Counted from the first letter of the stretch, positions 49,054-61,037 are shown. The stretch is 64,000 nt of DNA from Isoetes taiwanensis (GCA_021234155.1 JAJEKV010000053.1:2296164-2360163); one strand, 5' to 3'. The notes: generated from the letters alone by a model not told the origin. Numbers and translations are program-made.

Positions 49054-51790
49054 TCACTCGCTTTTCCAAAGTGGATAAGTATCCCTTAGCCATTGTAGTT
49101 GACCATTGCAATAAATCTTCACCAGTGCTGATGTCTCCTCTCCCAATTGTTGCTCTGCCATTGTATCCAAAATGTCAAGTGCTTCCTCTGTGTAATCTTC
49201 TGGTCTGCAGTTTGCTTTTAGAATTTGTGTGAAGTCTTCAACCTGAGAAACATCTTTAAGCACCTGCATGTATTTGTCCAACATAGTATCATCTGGATCA
49301 AGTGTGAAGGATGGTATCAAGAGAGATGTGAATGGTGGAGAAGCAAAAGTTTTGTGAATGCTATCATCCAACAATATGCAGCAGCCATCATATTGTGGGT
49401 AGTCAATCACAACTCTTGACAGAGGCTTCATGTACAATGGTTTTGAAGACTGAATTGGCCATCTAAATGGCATCTCCAAGCACTTAGACTGATCCCATAT
49501 GAATACAAAGTCTCGTCTAATGATTGGTGCTATCACATCTAGAACTTCATTCACATTGTGCTGGTTCATGGAAGACCAAATGGCTATATCAAAATGAGTC
49601 ATTGCTTCTTTCAGGAATTCTCGTGCATTAGGCCTTACCACAACTAGTTTTCTGCTTGTTTTTATGATGTACAGGCTATTGTCCACATGCACTGGACTGT
49701 CCCTATGATAAGTCTTAACTAGAACACCATTAACATCTAATATGAGCAGTTTCCTCTTCATAGAGGACTGTCCTGTACACCTATCAGTCAAAAAACATAA
49801 AGTAAACATAAAGGACACTTATTAAATAAAAACACAACTTCAAAATTCCATTATATTAACCTGTATGGTACAAGATTCAATTGAGTGTTCAATTTCTCAA
49901 CATGTTCAATTTCTTCTTCCAATACAAGTGTACCTGAGCATTAACATTAGCTAATAGAAACTCTTAATAGACACACTATCATTGCCCTTCAGACACTCTA
50001 TCATTGCTTTCAATCTCTCAACTTTGTTACCGTAGTCTTGTCGGAAGCCACCGAGATGCCATGTCATTCGGGCATCTTCAAATATTTCTTCATCCTTCAA
50101 TTGCATTGCATCTACCAATTCTTCGCCATCGGTGGCCTCAGAGCGTAGTTTGCTTGTAATCGCAGCCTTCTTGATTCCAAGTTTACCGCCTGTATCAGCC
50201 TTTTTCAAGTCCTTATCAAGTGCCCTCCTCTCAAATTGTATTTCCTCTTCACAACCGATTCGCGATTCTTTCCTTTCTTACTTGCTTTCTTAGTCGATTC
50301 TCATGTTCTTTGCTTTTTCTTGTTTCCCATTTCGGTACACGTGACTTTTTCCTCTTAGTTTGCTGCCTTCTTCTCTCTAACGGTGTGTACTAACCTCCTC
50401 ATTGTCACCATCCTTGTCGCAGTGTTCCTTATCCTCGACTTGCAATGGAAGCTTCTTCGCATGGTATCTTTCGACCGGCAGCCTTTTCTCCTTCCGATCT
50501 TCCTAGGACTCAAGATCTTCCTAGGACTCATCATTAATTGGTCCATTAACAATTGTTGTGCATTTCCTCAGATTCCGCTTCACTAACAGTTCTTAGCGTG
50601 TACCATGTTGATTTAGAGGACTCTCATCTACATGTGTCGTGATCTTCTACAAGAGCCTTTCGCCAGGGCACATCTATTACTTTAGGCAATTCTCTTTGCC
50701 ATGCCCAAATCAATATATAAACTGATGAATGGACACATCACATACCTTGCACTTACCTTCCTTCAATAAAGTCGCACATGCTAGATGGTATTCATGATCA
50801 CAAAATAAGGTCAATGACAATTTGTACCGGCCATGGAAAGTTAGGGCCACACAAACAAAGAAGTACCAAAATTGCAAAGCCCCGGTAGTGTTCTCCTTAT
50901 AGTGTTGATGCAGAAAGGTGTGGAAGTCACATGCTTCGGCCTCACAAAATGGTTAAGGTACCCTCTCAATTCTGAAATTCTTTCATCCTTGTCTTTTATC
51001 TCATCTTCTAACTTTTGCTTCCTCAAAATACTTGTTTCCCTGATCTGCAGATGTGATAAGCTTCTCGAAATCTCTCACGATAATATATCTCCATAGTGAG
51101 AGACATCTCAAGATCTTTTTCAAATCGCTTTTCATCATCCAATTCGTAAATTGAAATCTTCAAATTCTCAACCTTTGTCCCGCTTCTCTTCTAACTCAAG
51201 AGGAATTTTGAATTGATTTAGCTTTCAGCAAATTGACTAAATTGACATCAATTGCCCGCACCTCTTCAAACATTTCTGCCTCTCATTCTCAAGTTTGTTT
51301 GCATTTAATTTGATCAACTCAAAATTCTCTATCAAAGCAGACTGGTCTAATTTAGAGTTTTGGGTAGGACTACCTTTGCTTGAACTTGCAACTTCCTCCC
51401 TTTGACCTGCAACTTCTCATTTCATAATTTGAGCTCCAAAAGACGCCAATTGATCTTTATGATTTTCGTGGATTTGCAAGCTACCGAAGTCACAATTCCC
51501 CAAGCAAAAGCATAAGCTACCGCTTTTTACTTCATTGTTGGGAATGTTTTCTCGCTTGATATAGCTTCTTCAACAATGTATTCAATTTTTCCTTGAGCCG
51601 AGGGTCGACCATAAGAAGTTTCATCTTATTGTTTGGTGCTTCTTGCCAAACCGAGTACTATTATGCATTCGTTACATTTTGTTCGCCATTGCCTCAAAGA
51701 TGGCTGAATTCCTTCTCCCGCCAAACCGCGAATGTCTATGAATTCCTCGCCAGAATCGCTCGCCATGCCGAGACGATTGATCAAGGATGA
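49054..51790 (-). CDS. coiled-coil protein with C-terminal FCP1-like HAD phosphatase domain
   Basis: The last exon (49,054-49,780) encodes an FCP1/HAD-like domain: LLILDVNGVLV with the nucleophile Asp, then IAIWSSMNQHNV, DFVFIWDQSKC and CCILLDDS, ending LWKSE. It splices in phase to exon 49,861-49,933 (LEEEIEHVEKLNTQLN, coiled coil). Further upstream are acidic/basic coiled-coil blocks (KLEDEIKDKDERISELRGYL at ~51,010). A zinc-like CDHEYHLACATLLKEGKCKV is near 50,750-50,800. A possible start is MASDSGEEF near 51,765. The motif is D-V-N rather than D-x-D, as in a plant FCP1-like subfamily with DLNG. Upstream exon joins are tentative. The gene converges on the transposase-like gene, with only 167 bp between stop codons. 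Confidence 0.68.
50499..50532 (+). repeat. short direct repeat
   Basis: CTTCCTAGGACTCAAGAT is followed directly by CTTCCTAGGACTCATCAT, giving an 18-bp period within the coiled-coil gene region. Confidence 0.6.
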
Positions 51791-51932
51791 AAAGGAAAAA
51801 TTGATTTCGTTGGAGGAGCTTTCTAAACAGGGATTCAAAATTTGGGATCGAAAAAAGGGAAAGCCGTATAAAAAGGCGCTGCCGAACCGAGGCAATCACG
51901 AGATTCTATGTATTATGGCTACTCAATTTTAG

Positions 51933-52700
51933 ATGGCTACCAATTTTAGGTGCTTCAAGTGCTTGGTGCTTTCGCTCAAAATTGGGTACCAATATCAAAT
52001 TTACACCCATCTCCACATGGCGCACATTACCAAATTGTGTTATAGCACTCACGGTTACCAGATTTATGTTTCTTGTTCACTTCTTATTGTTTTTTTCTTT
52101 GGTTCATTGGATTTGGGCATATTCTTAGAAATACGCAAGATCCAAGGTCCACAAGTATACACCTCACCACCCCCTTATACTAGAGCGCTCCCCTGCATAT
52201 GTATATATGTACAAAAATACATATAAAAATGGCAAATACAAGGCCACCAACCATTGCAAAACCAAAAAAAATATTTTTGCAAAGAAGTCGGGCGCTCCGC
52301 TCGACCACTCCGAACCTCCCAACCACCCACCCGGCCGGACATGCACACTCAAACAGAGCTTCAATTTTGTCGCACATTCAAACACAAATTTAAAGCTTTG
52401 ACATTGCAAACAATGAGCCACCAAATTGAAAAGAGAAGTGCATGAGAGAAAGGAGAATGAGCTAACTTCCACATGAAAGCACAGGCTTCAAACTTCCGGA
52501 TTCATCCTTAGCTTTACAAAGAAGCCTCACTAGGGAGAATGTCTACATCAGCAGAGAGGCAACATCAAACAAAAGATAAAACAGCATCAGCCATAGCCCG
52601 TGATGCTACCGGTATAGATGCTTCCCCGCAGAGCCAAACCCTTTAAAGCACCTTTGAACAGTGTCAAGACGGCACATTATTATCAACGCCACATAAATCC
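51933..52700. other. non-coding stretch inside the 13 kb element
   Basis: Overlapping ORFs in all three plus frames and on the minus strand near 52,180-52,470 are compositional. No domain is seen. Confidence 0.4.
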
Positions 52701-52719
52701 CGTGTTGAGTGGGGGGTCG

Positions 52720-53062
52720 CAATGCTACCCGCGCACTCATCTACCCAATGAAAAAGCGCAGATCTATTGCCTCCATCCGCACAGGTGCCCACCATCTCCG
52801 GATTGAGACAGGAAGATGGGTTGGGGAGCCGCGTCAGGAGAGGCTTTGTCAACGCTGCCAGGTTGGAGCGGTGAAAGACGAATGCCACACCCTTCAGAGT
52901 TACCAAGCATATGATGACATCCGGACACGTTATGCTAAGCTGGTCCATCCTGATCAGCCCCTACATGAGATGCTGAGCACGAACTCGGTACAGAGGTTGG
53001 GCTCATATGTTCAAGAGATCATGGATCGCCGAGATCAGCTTGGCCCTCAGGCACTTACTTGA
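52720..53062 (+). pseudogene. LINE ORF2 3' end (zinc-binding C terminus)
   Basis: An uninterrupted plus-strand frame reads RTGAHHLRIETGRWVGEP, then LCQRCQVGAVKDECHTLQSY, and then a helical tail ending YVQEIMDRRDQLGPQALT with a TGA at 53,062. The LRxGxHHLxxExGRW entry and the CxxC...H...C-like metal site, followed by 'Y..IR..' and a short tail, are typical of the C-terminal end of non-LTR retrotransposon polyproteins. RT itself is absent, as in a 5'-truncated insertion. No poly(A) tail is obvious. Confidence 0.55.
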
Positions 53063-56000
53063 TGCATGTACATATCTACTTATTTAAAAAGTTTTTGAGG
53101 CGGTGCGCTCACGCCGGCGCTAACGCTTTTTCTGGCAGATGTAACGCTTTTTCCGGCACATTTCATGTTTTCGGGCATCATATTTCTTTTTCGGCGAGGA
53201 GCAACGGTTCCATAAGCATTTCTTTGGGCCGAGGGCAAAGGCTAAGCGTTTCTTTGGATGGCGTTCCCTGGCGATCAATCACCGTTTCCCAGCTTAATCC
53301 AAAGTTTTTTTGTGATTTCTTTCTGCCAACATTTTCAGAAGATTAACTGGTGTATGGTTTCTTTAGCTGCCGCATTAGAGTATTATGAAAAGGCGATGGC
53401 AGATACGGCATCCAGTCGCTGGTTTTTATCCATCAGTTTTATTTATTAACTTGGCGGTCATCATCCTCAGCTCCTTTCGGACTCAGCAGATTGCTCTTTC
53501 TTCATTTTCTAAGCTTGCCGACCATTACTCAGAACTGTTTAAAAATGCAGGGAATTGCCCACTGTTATTTCACAATGGAGCTTGAGATCTCCTTTCATAC
53601 TCAGAAGGTTATGCTCTTTCCATTTTATACATGTTTTAGGCTTCCGGTTCACTTATGTTTTCTATTTCGGTTATGCTTTTCCTCTACTCCAATCATGCCA
53701 AGCTTCATATTATTTTGTCTAGATCCTACAAGCAGGTCGATCCTGTTATTTGCCCTTTTTTATGTTACTGGGAAGTAGGAATCTGCGTTGGGGAAGTTCC
53801 CCGGGAGACCGTTGAGCTACCGTCCAGCCTGGCGAAAAATCCGGCCTATGTGGCAAACCTACGGAAGCCCTCCTGCCCCGATTTTGGATCTTTCCGGATC
53901 CTTCCCGCCCAGAAAGCTTAGGGCCGGAACTTGTACCTTTGCTGTTCATCTACCAGGAAGCAGGCGAATCCGACTCTTGCTTAATCCGACTCTTCCTTCC
54001 TTTCATGTATTTCTTGTAAATATTTTCAGAATCATAGATGGCGGTATGTTGCATCCGGCCCTTTTTCTCGAACCGCCTAAGTTAAAATTAGAATCAAGCA
54101 ATCAAAACGATTGTCCGGATGGGGATGGTGGTGCAAGTATTGGTCCCCTTCAAATATCGAAAAATACAAGTGCCCCGCTACATTGCGGTATGTTAGATCT
54201 TTTTCTCAGATATATCTTTCTTTTCCTTCTATATTTATGGTTTTTCTAAGTAGATCCGCCCCTTACCATTCAAATTTTGTTAAGACAGAAGCTTGAGCAT
54301 GCAAAAACACTGTAGTAGCATATTGATGAAATATTGCAAGGATGCCTTGAAAAGAATGACTGATACTCGCCAAGATCCACAATGGTAAAAGGAAGCATAA
54401 AAACACTTTGGCTGAGCAAAGATAGACATGGATATAGGCGTTTCTAATTTCATCCTCGCTTGTTTATAGGTGGGCCTCAAGGTCCTAAGAAATAAAAGAC
54501 AGATTATTATCGGCGCAAAAGTATACGTGCATTTGCACCAGGGCCGCAAGCTTATTCATATCACGGTGTCAAGAATCAAGAATCCAAGGCGCCTCCCGCC
54601 TTTGCCAAATTGGAAAGCAAGCGTAAAAACTGCGAGAAAAGAATATCATGCAAAACCATATTCAAAACGAAGTTTCCAACATAGATTAACTCTTAATGCT
54701 TGATTTTTGCAGCTTCTTTGAGATTATTAACCGCAAATGTAACGCCGAAACCGGTGCCCGTGGATAAGCAAGAGAAAAGGAACCAAAAATATCTTGTAAT
54801 GCTAAGCATAGGCAAAGATGGAGATGGATATATCCCGTACTTTAAGCATAGGCAAAGATGGAGATGGATTTTAAGGAAAAGGGATGATTACTTTTGTAAA
54901 TGAAAGGGAAGGATGGATAATACAAAAGATTGCTACCCTTATCACAAATACGCGATTTTCTTACCATCTTCTTGTGCAAGTTTCAAGAGGTCTAATCGCA
55001 TCATGCAGCCTCGGTTTGGTATTACATGCACCAAGAGTAACTCTTGGTAATCTCAAGCAATCTATGGTTAGTACGAGAAGCATGTATCGTTAATCTTTTG
55101 AGGTCATAGAGGTAAATCCACCGTAATCTATCATTGAGGTCATTGGTCCAGAATCAAGTAATCGGTATGGTCTCCGTTATGTGCATATTTGTAATATATT
55201 GACTTGTATAAGATTACTCGTAATATATCTGATATTCGGAGCAATGTACATCTCTTTATAACAAATATATTATGCTTTGTGAGGCTATAATGTAAAAAAA
55301 AAAGAATTTGTGAATTTTATATTTCCGGTTTGAATTTTAATCGCAGGGAGCTTCCGACTGCATTTTGTAAATTCCGACTGGCTCTAGGGCTTGCAGGAAA
55401 TTTTCCTAATAAGGTCTGAAAGTTTCCCCAACGCTGGTAGGAATGCTGGGAGGCGGAAGATATAGTGTTCATTCAAGCTATTCAACGATTGGAGCATAGT
55501 AGTTCTTACGACTTTGGAGCAGCGATATCAAGAGGTTTTGTTTTCGATTTTTGCTTTTCATTCCCTGCCATGGCCATGATCTGAAAATATTACTTATGGG
55601 CACGAAAATAGATCCGAAAATGCGCATGCAAGGGTTTTCCTTGATGTTGGTGCTTCATTACCTGTGAACCCCCCTGTTTGACGGATTTTTCCCTGTGTAG
55701 CTGTGTAGCTTCATTCTCTGTCTTACTTGCTTTTGAATCAGTCGGATGTTTACCTCTGCAATATCAGCTGTATTTTGATTATCCAGATGTCAAACGTTCA
55801 GCCTTTTTTGTTTCTTGTTCAACTACGGAACCTGCCTTAGAAAAGTGCCCTGCCATAGACATGTTGAAGCTGGAAGATATAGTTCAATTTTGTTCTCCAG
55901 TCAGCGTTAATTTATTTATTCTACTAAGTTTTTAGAATTAGTTAGATAATGAACTGTTTAACTATGTCTATGTTTTATAGATGGAACTTGAATTTGATTG

Positions 56001-57680
56001 TTGCTTGGATATTAAATTGCATTTTGATTGAATTTTAAATTTCACTTTGTTTGCAGCCCATGTTGCAAGGGCGTCTGTTTCTACTACAAGCAAATTGCAC
56101 TTTGTTTGTAGGCCATGTCACATGGCATCTATTTCGAGTACAAGACCTGGCCACTAAATTACAAAACCACCATACATTGCTGTTTGGATGACAGGGTAAG
56201 CGACGCCGTCTATTTTGAGTTGTGCATCTTTATCAATTTGAATCTTTATATATTTGAGATGCAATAATTTTAATTATTTTGCAGAGCATGTGTATTACAG
56301 TCAGTAGACAGATATAATGGTTTAAGGTTTACCATAGACGATTTGAAATGGTGTATATAGCAATGTCGTTGGTATATTGATGGCTGCATATTCACTACTC
56401 ATGATATATTGCTGATAAATGGGAATATAACTGTTGCATGTCAAAAGTAGATCTCACTGAGTGTTGTTTAACGATGAGAGTATAACTAATGCAATTATCA
56501 TTTTGCAGCAAGAATATCCAGTTTTGAAACAGGAAAAGCAAGTGCTAACCCATAGGCCACAGCTGAATGGTGAGTCCACTTGGAACTGATGGGCGGTTTA
56601 GGACAACCTATAGAACAGATAAATCAAATGACTTTGGTTGTCCATAGGATTCTAATCACCCTTGCATTCTTACTTTTGTAAATATGAAAATTAAATGAGA
56701 TACATTTGGTATTTTGCAGCGTCACGATGATGTTGATGATGTTTATTATTGCATCTTGCAATCCTTCATTTACAATAGTTGTTGTCCATTGCTATCTTAT
56801 GTTGTTTATTAATCGTTGATGTCATGCACATGATTTATTGCAAGCATTCTGAGGATGAAAATATGCAACATGATATTAGATACACCACAGAAGTACCTTT
56901 GGCCTTTCCTCTTCTTTCTATCATTTTGATATGTGAATGAACTCCGAAGTATCTATTATCACACCCCATTTAAACCTAATTCATGCTTAGAGCTGTATGT
57001 TTGCTCGAGAGTAGCAAACTTGATTTTGAGTCCATGCCAATCCACCATCAATATATGACATCATTTGCTATTCTGCAGTATGGCTACTATTATAGGTAAG
57101 TTGTGCTAATGACAAGAAGTATAAACAACACTCATTAAGCATGCACCTTCCATCCTTAGTTTCGACTTGCACAGTTCACAACACTATCTCTTATGCACCA
57201 ATAACATGTAAGGAGCATATATCAAAAGTCCATGGTATGGCATATGCCTATAGGATGCCTCGCATTTGAGGATCATATTTCCTACTTTAAAGAAAGGTTT
57301 GTTTGCCCCCCATATTCCCTTTAAAACATTGGGCTCTCTACTGGAACCTGTTCTTTAATTGCTAAAATTTAATACATTGAGATATTGTTAGTAGACAATT
57401 TCCACAATTATTAACAACATCTGATATTTCACATGATTTTCCATAAGAATAATCCATAAAGGTAAGTAAAAATACATAAACTCCTACTTTAGCTGGCAAC
57501 GTCGAGCACACTTTAGAGCAGCGTGCTGAGCTCCACAATTTTCATGCTTGCTACTCCATGCACATGAATGTGGTATTTTTGTTTCTATTCATACCATGAC
57601 TCAAGAGCGCGCGTGACGTGATAACTCTTGACACCCTTTAGGTATTTGGTGACATGGTGACTGAAGATATACCACGAGAT
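53063..57680. other. 4.6 kb of the 13 kb element without firm genes
   Basis: 53,090-53,250 carries repeated CGCTTTTTC(T/C)GGCA motifs. Possible plus-strand exons include about 54,030-54,186 (MLHPALFLEPPKLKLESSNQ, then a GTATGT donor) and 54,470-54,680, which starts after TTTATAG and is basic. Neither is recognised. A 41-bp direct repeat with AAGCATAGGCAAAGATGGAG occurs at 54,803 and 54,844. From 55,300 on the sequence is AT-rich and non-coding. A degenerate copy of the right subterminal sequence appears near 57,385-57,500. Confidence 0.4.
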
Positions 57681-57689
57681 CAATTTCTG

Positions 57690-57859
57690 TTAATACATCG
57701 ATGATGCTGTAATTAGACAATTTCAATAATAAAAATAATTACAAAGTACATAAAGTCTATTCTTGCCATATGCCGTAAAAGCACATATGAACGTTAAAAG
57801 GCCGAGTAAAAACACATGCCAAGACATTAGCCCGGCAACGCCGGGCACACGTTTACTAG
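57690..57859 (-). repeat. right terminal inverted repeat
   Basis: On the minus strand this matches the left end, with the hairpin GCCCGGC-GTT-GCCGGGC ending 11 bases from the terminal CTAG. The inner part shares TTTGTAATNATTTT(C/T)NTTATTGAA with the left end, so the homology is longer than a short terminal repeat. Confidence 0.8.
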
Positions 57860-58499
57860 TTTCTGTCTATATTTGTTTTTATTTTTGTATCTGTACAGTT
57901 TGACAGCAAGCCTATTCCTGTCACGGTTTTTCCCCCAAACAACCCTCTCGCCGGGAGGGGTTTTTTTAACCCAGGCAGTAATACGCTTGCTGCGCCTCTT
58001 GTTGGGTCCCATAGGCCAATTGGTCTCCGTGGACGATAAAAATCCTATTCTATTCTATTCAAATCCACCCTCTGCAGATCTTCACCCGGTTAGCAAGCAG
58101 CATCTCCAGCGGCCCTGTTTGGAAGTCCGCATGGCCATAGCATACCAGAAAAGCAAGCCTGAAATCAGATCTGGCTGCCCTGCCATGCTCGGCTGTCCTT
58201 GCACAGAAGCCAAAATGTTCTAATTCTAACCATTGGGAAAAAATATACAATATTAAACCCTATCTTACTCCTCCAAACCAACTCCGGTGATAATTTGATA
58301 ACCGAACTAGGTGTATTTCTCCGACCCTCAAGAGATAACAATACAAAATGAGAAGAAATTTCTTGCTTTGACCTTTCTCACATTCTAAATCGCTGAAACA
58401 TAATCCCTGTGTGTTAAAAAGACACTAGTCAAGGCTATTGGAAGTTCTTTAGAGAACAAGGCACAATTATTGACAAAACTGTTCAAGCTATACACAAGT
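57860..58499. other. spacer between the 13 kb element and the lipase gene
   Basis: It probably includes the 3' untranslated region of the minus-strand lipase gene. A CTATT-type short repeat occurs at about 58,045-58,060. ORFs on both strands at 57,827-58,250 overlap and have no domain. Confidence 0.4.
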
Positions 58500-59966
58500 T
58501 CAATTGAAATCAGGATTGTCAACGTTAGGCAGCTCATGAGGTCTTCGATCCGGCAAGCGCCAATCCCCATTAAAATCAAGAACAAGACCTTTATTTTGCT
58601 GCTGCCACCAATTTGCAGGAATCAATAATTCATCTTTTAGTATATTTGCAGTTTTATTCACAAGGGCTATATCTCTTAATGACCAGCTCAAATTTCTTTT
58701 GCCAGACTTAGACCCTTGCATACCAGCAATCATATGCAGATTAGCCTGTAAGTTATGTTGATCTCCAGGGTTCTTTGATATTCTGAGATATGGTGACAGT
58801 GTACTGTCAAATTGAAGCTTTTCTCCAGCATGTTCATAGCCAAAGAAAGAACCAGGAAAAATTCAACGAAATCATTGCTATTGCATATTCTCAAAAATCT
58901 TAAACCTGGAAGCTGTTCTGCATTCTTCCTAAAACTTAAATTGCCTACTCCTGAGTACCATATGAAAATGCTGTGACAGGTATTACCTCTATGTCTCCTT
59001 TTGAGTTTCTTCTGGTATTCACCCCCAAGTCTGCTATGTCATAAGCACATAAGACAGCAAGAGCAGCTCCTAGACTATGTCCAACAACAGTAATGCTTAG
59101 ATCATCATCTTTATACATTTTGATGAGGCGCTGGAGCTCCTGAATGATCTGTTCTCTAGCACTTAATCTTCCTAAAGGCTCATTCGGTTCTTGGATGTGT
59201 AAATGAGCTTCCATCCCTCATGAATTAGGATGTCTTCAGGATCCTCTTCTTCATTCTTCCTCTTCATGAATTGGGGTTTTTGGCACCATGTCCATGGCCA
59301 TGGCCATGTCCAACATGACGAAGCATCATCATCAACCCTCAATCTTGTTTCAAAAGAATCTGAATTTCTATCTGTATTTAACCTAGCATCTTGCTCACAC
59401 GAATCAGAATTGATACTTGGGGTAAGAATGAAGGGATCCAAAGGAGGAATCTTCACAAGCTTGATGCAGAAATTGTCTACCCATTCAAGATTTCTAAGCG
59501 TACCCCTAAAACAAATAACAATGTCTCTCCTACCTAGCCACTTCTTCCCTGCATCATTGGCCACTGCCACATATCCACTCCAATTGGTTTCTCTACTCCA
59601 GGCATCCAAACAAAAAGACCTTAAAATAAGCGCACTGCTGTTTGTTGATTCTGAAGTGCCATAGATAAATCTGGTGATCTCATAATCAGTATTTCGCCCA
59701 TGAACAGGGTCATCTAAACCCACTTCTTGAAATATTGTGCTTTTACCATAGCGAGAAGTACCTGCATATTTAGAATGAGGGCCATAATCAAAAGCATCAT
59801 ACATGACTTGAACCAGGTCGCCATAGCGGATTAGCTCCTTACGAAGGTCCAGATCTAGTGGGTCAAGCATTCCGTTCCATCGATCTTCGCCTTGAACCTG
59901 CCGCCATCGATCGGCAAGGGAAGGAAGGGGTTTTTTAAGCGCAGAATCGATGTGAGTGCCCTTCAT
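58500..59966 (-). CDS. phospholipase A1 (class II-like) lipase, frames interrupted
   Basis: Minus-strand ATG at 59,966. The N terminus (SLADRWRQVQGEDRWNGMLD) is diagnostic of plant PLA1-II/DAD1-type lipases, which cleave the sn-1 acyl chain of glycerolipids. IVICFRGT forms the oxyanion strand, and TVVGHSLGAALAVL carries the catalytic Ser (GHSLG). A later Asp (SNDF) and His (HNLQANLHMIAG) fit the triad. The C-terminal DIALVNKTANILKDELLIP is family-typical, as is GDWRLPDR before the stop. There is no transit peptide, which suggests a cytosolic protein. An Asp/Ser/Trp-rich insert lies at residues ~185-235. Frame breaks near 59,190 and 58,950, and probably one near 58,860, interrupt an otherwise full-length (~485 codons) gene. 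Confidence 0.85.
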
Positions 59967-60063
59967 TCTATAAGGGCAGATTTTTAAGAATCAAGACCAA
60001 AGACTCGAATTGGCTCATAGATTCGGGCCGTTTAAATCCATAGAACAAATTTATCCATACAAG

Positions 60064-60158
60064 AAACTTATCGCGGCGGCCAAGGCTGCCGCGAACGTTT
60101 CTCTTTCTCAACCCGAGCAAGGCCGCCGCGATAAGTTTCTCTTTCTCAACCCGAGCAA
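60064..60158. repeat. 18-bp perfect inverted repeat nested with a direct repeat
   Basis: AAACTTATCGCGGCGGCC (60,064-60,081) recurs in inverted form at 60,121-60,138. GTTTCTCTTTCTCAACCCGA and the next four bases repeat directly at 60,097 and 60,135 (period 38). The GC-rich stem lies about 100 bp upstream of the lipase ATG, on the lipase promoter side. Confidence 0.9.
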
Positions 60159-60470
60159 TTGCGCCATCCTACTCAAATTTAAGATGTGCACATGAAGCCC
60201 TTTTTGCTTTTGATTGGTGTCGGTAAACCCATCGCCCACATCATAAAAGGGGTTGAGCTTTAGCTTAACTCAGACACAGACACAAAGCATGACTTTTGTG
60301 AGCCAATTCATCGGATGCAGACTCCTTTGTATAGCATTTGTTTTGCAAAAGGTCGGTGAAATTTGGCTAGATGTATTCTTGCTTTTTACTGTGCTTCTTG
60401 CAGAATCTCCGTGCCCACCAGCAAGGTAACGACATAAGGTCGAAATCCATCTTCTGACAGAGCACAGCTT

Positions 60471-60536
60471 TGGATTAAATCCTGGTTATTCAGATAAGAA
60501 TTTTGGATTAAATCCTGGTTATTCGGATAAGAATTC
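60471..60536 (+). repeat. 33-bp tandem repeat
   Basis: Two units, period 33, each with TGGATTAAATCCTGGTTATT. Confidence 0.9.
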
Positions 60537-60941
60537 TAGCTACGGTAATTGAAGCCCTGGTGCAGGCCATGCATTTTTGAAAGTGGCCCTAATAATCCGA
60601 TTCAAGCAAGTTATTGAAGCCTCAGACATCGAATTCGTAAAATCTCAAATAAACTTCTAGCAACAAAATATAATTCAAGGCTACCCAGATTTAACAGAAG
60701 GAAAATTAAACTTTATGGAAGTGGCGTAAACCTGATGGACTGCTTTCTAAGCAACAGATCCAAAGGATAATTCAGACTTTAGTATCACGTGTTGTGTCCC
60801 GCTTCTGTTTGCTAGTGAGGAAAAATTCTTAGTTGCTGACCAAATTCAATCTCCTTTTTCTAAATCGTGCCCATTTACAGACTCTTCAAGCCCATTTACA
60901 TGCTGTGTAGAATTGGCAGATAACTTTCCAGCTCTTTGCAA

Positions 60942-61037
60942 CAATAGATTTATTCAAAATCTAAATCTCTGAAACAAAACACTAAATCAACAATAGATTT
61001 ATTCAAAATCTAAATCTCTGAAACAGAACACTAAATC
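60942..61037 (+). repeat. 49-bp tandem repeat
   Basis: Two units, period 49, each with CAATAGATTTATTCAAAATC and CTCTGAAACA(A/G)AACACTAAA. Confidence 0.92.

Larger units (their letters stand above)
44729..57859 (+). mobile_element. 13.1 kb element with inverted ends (TIR transposon or Helitron-like pair)
   Basis: The two ends are inverted copies of each other. The left reads CTAGTAAACGGGTGCCCGGC, and the right end on the minus strand reads CTAGTAAACGTGTGCCCGGC. Both continue through a GCCCGGC/GCCGGGC hairpin, then GGCATGTGTTTTTACTCGGC, with weaker similarity to about 180 bp inward. Inside are convergent transposase-like and FCP1-like genes. A TIR transposon fits the inverted symmetry. However, hairpin followed by CTAG, with T just outside, also matches Helitron 3' ends, so two outward-facing Helitron termini are possible. 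No unambiguous target duplication is seen. Confidence 0.65.

Noticed and set aside
52164..52472. Cluster of ORFs of 60-100 codons in several frames
   Set aside because: Many overlapping frames on both strands with no conserved motif. Interpreted as compositional.
57827..58250. Overlapping plus (116 codons) and minus (61-63 codons) ORFs just outside the 13 kb element
   Set aside because: No conserved domain, and their positions straddle the element end and the lipase 3' region.
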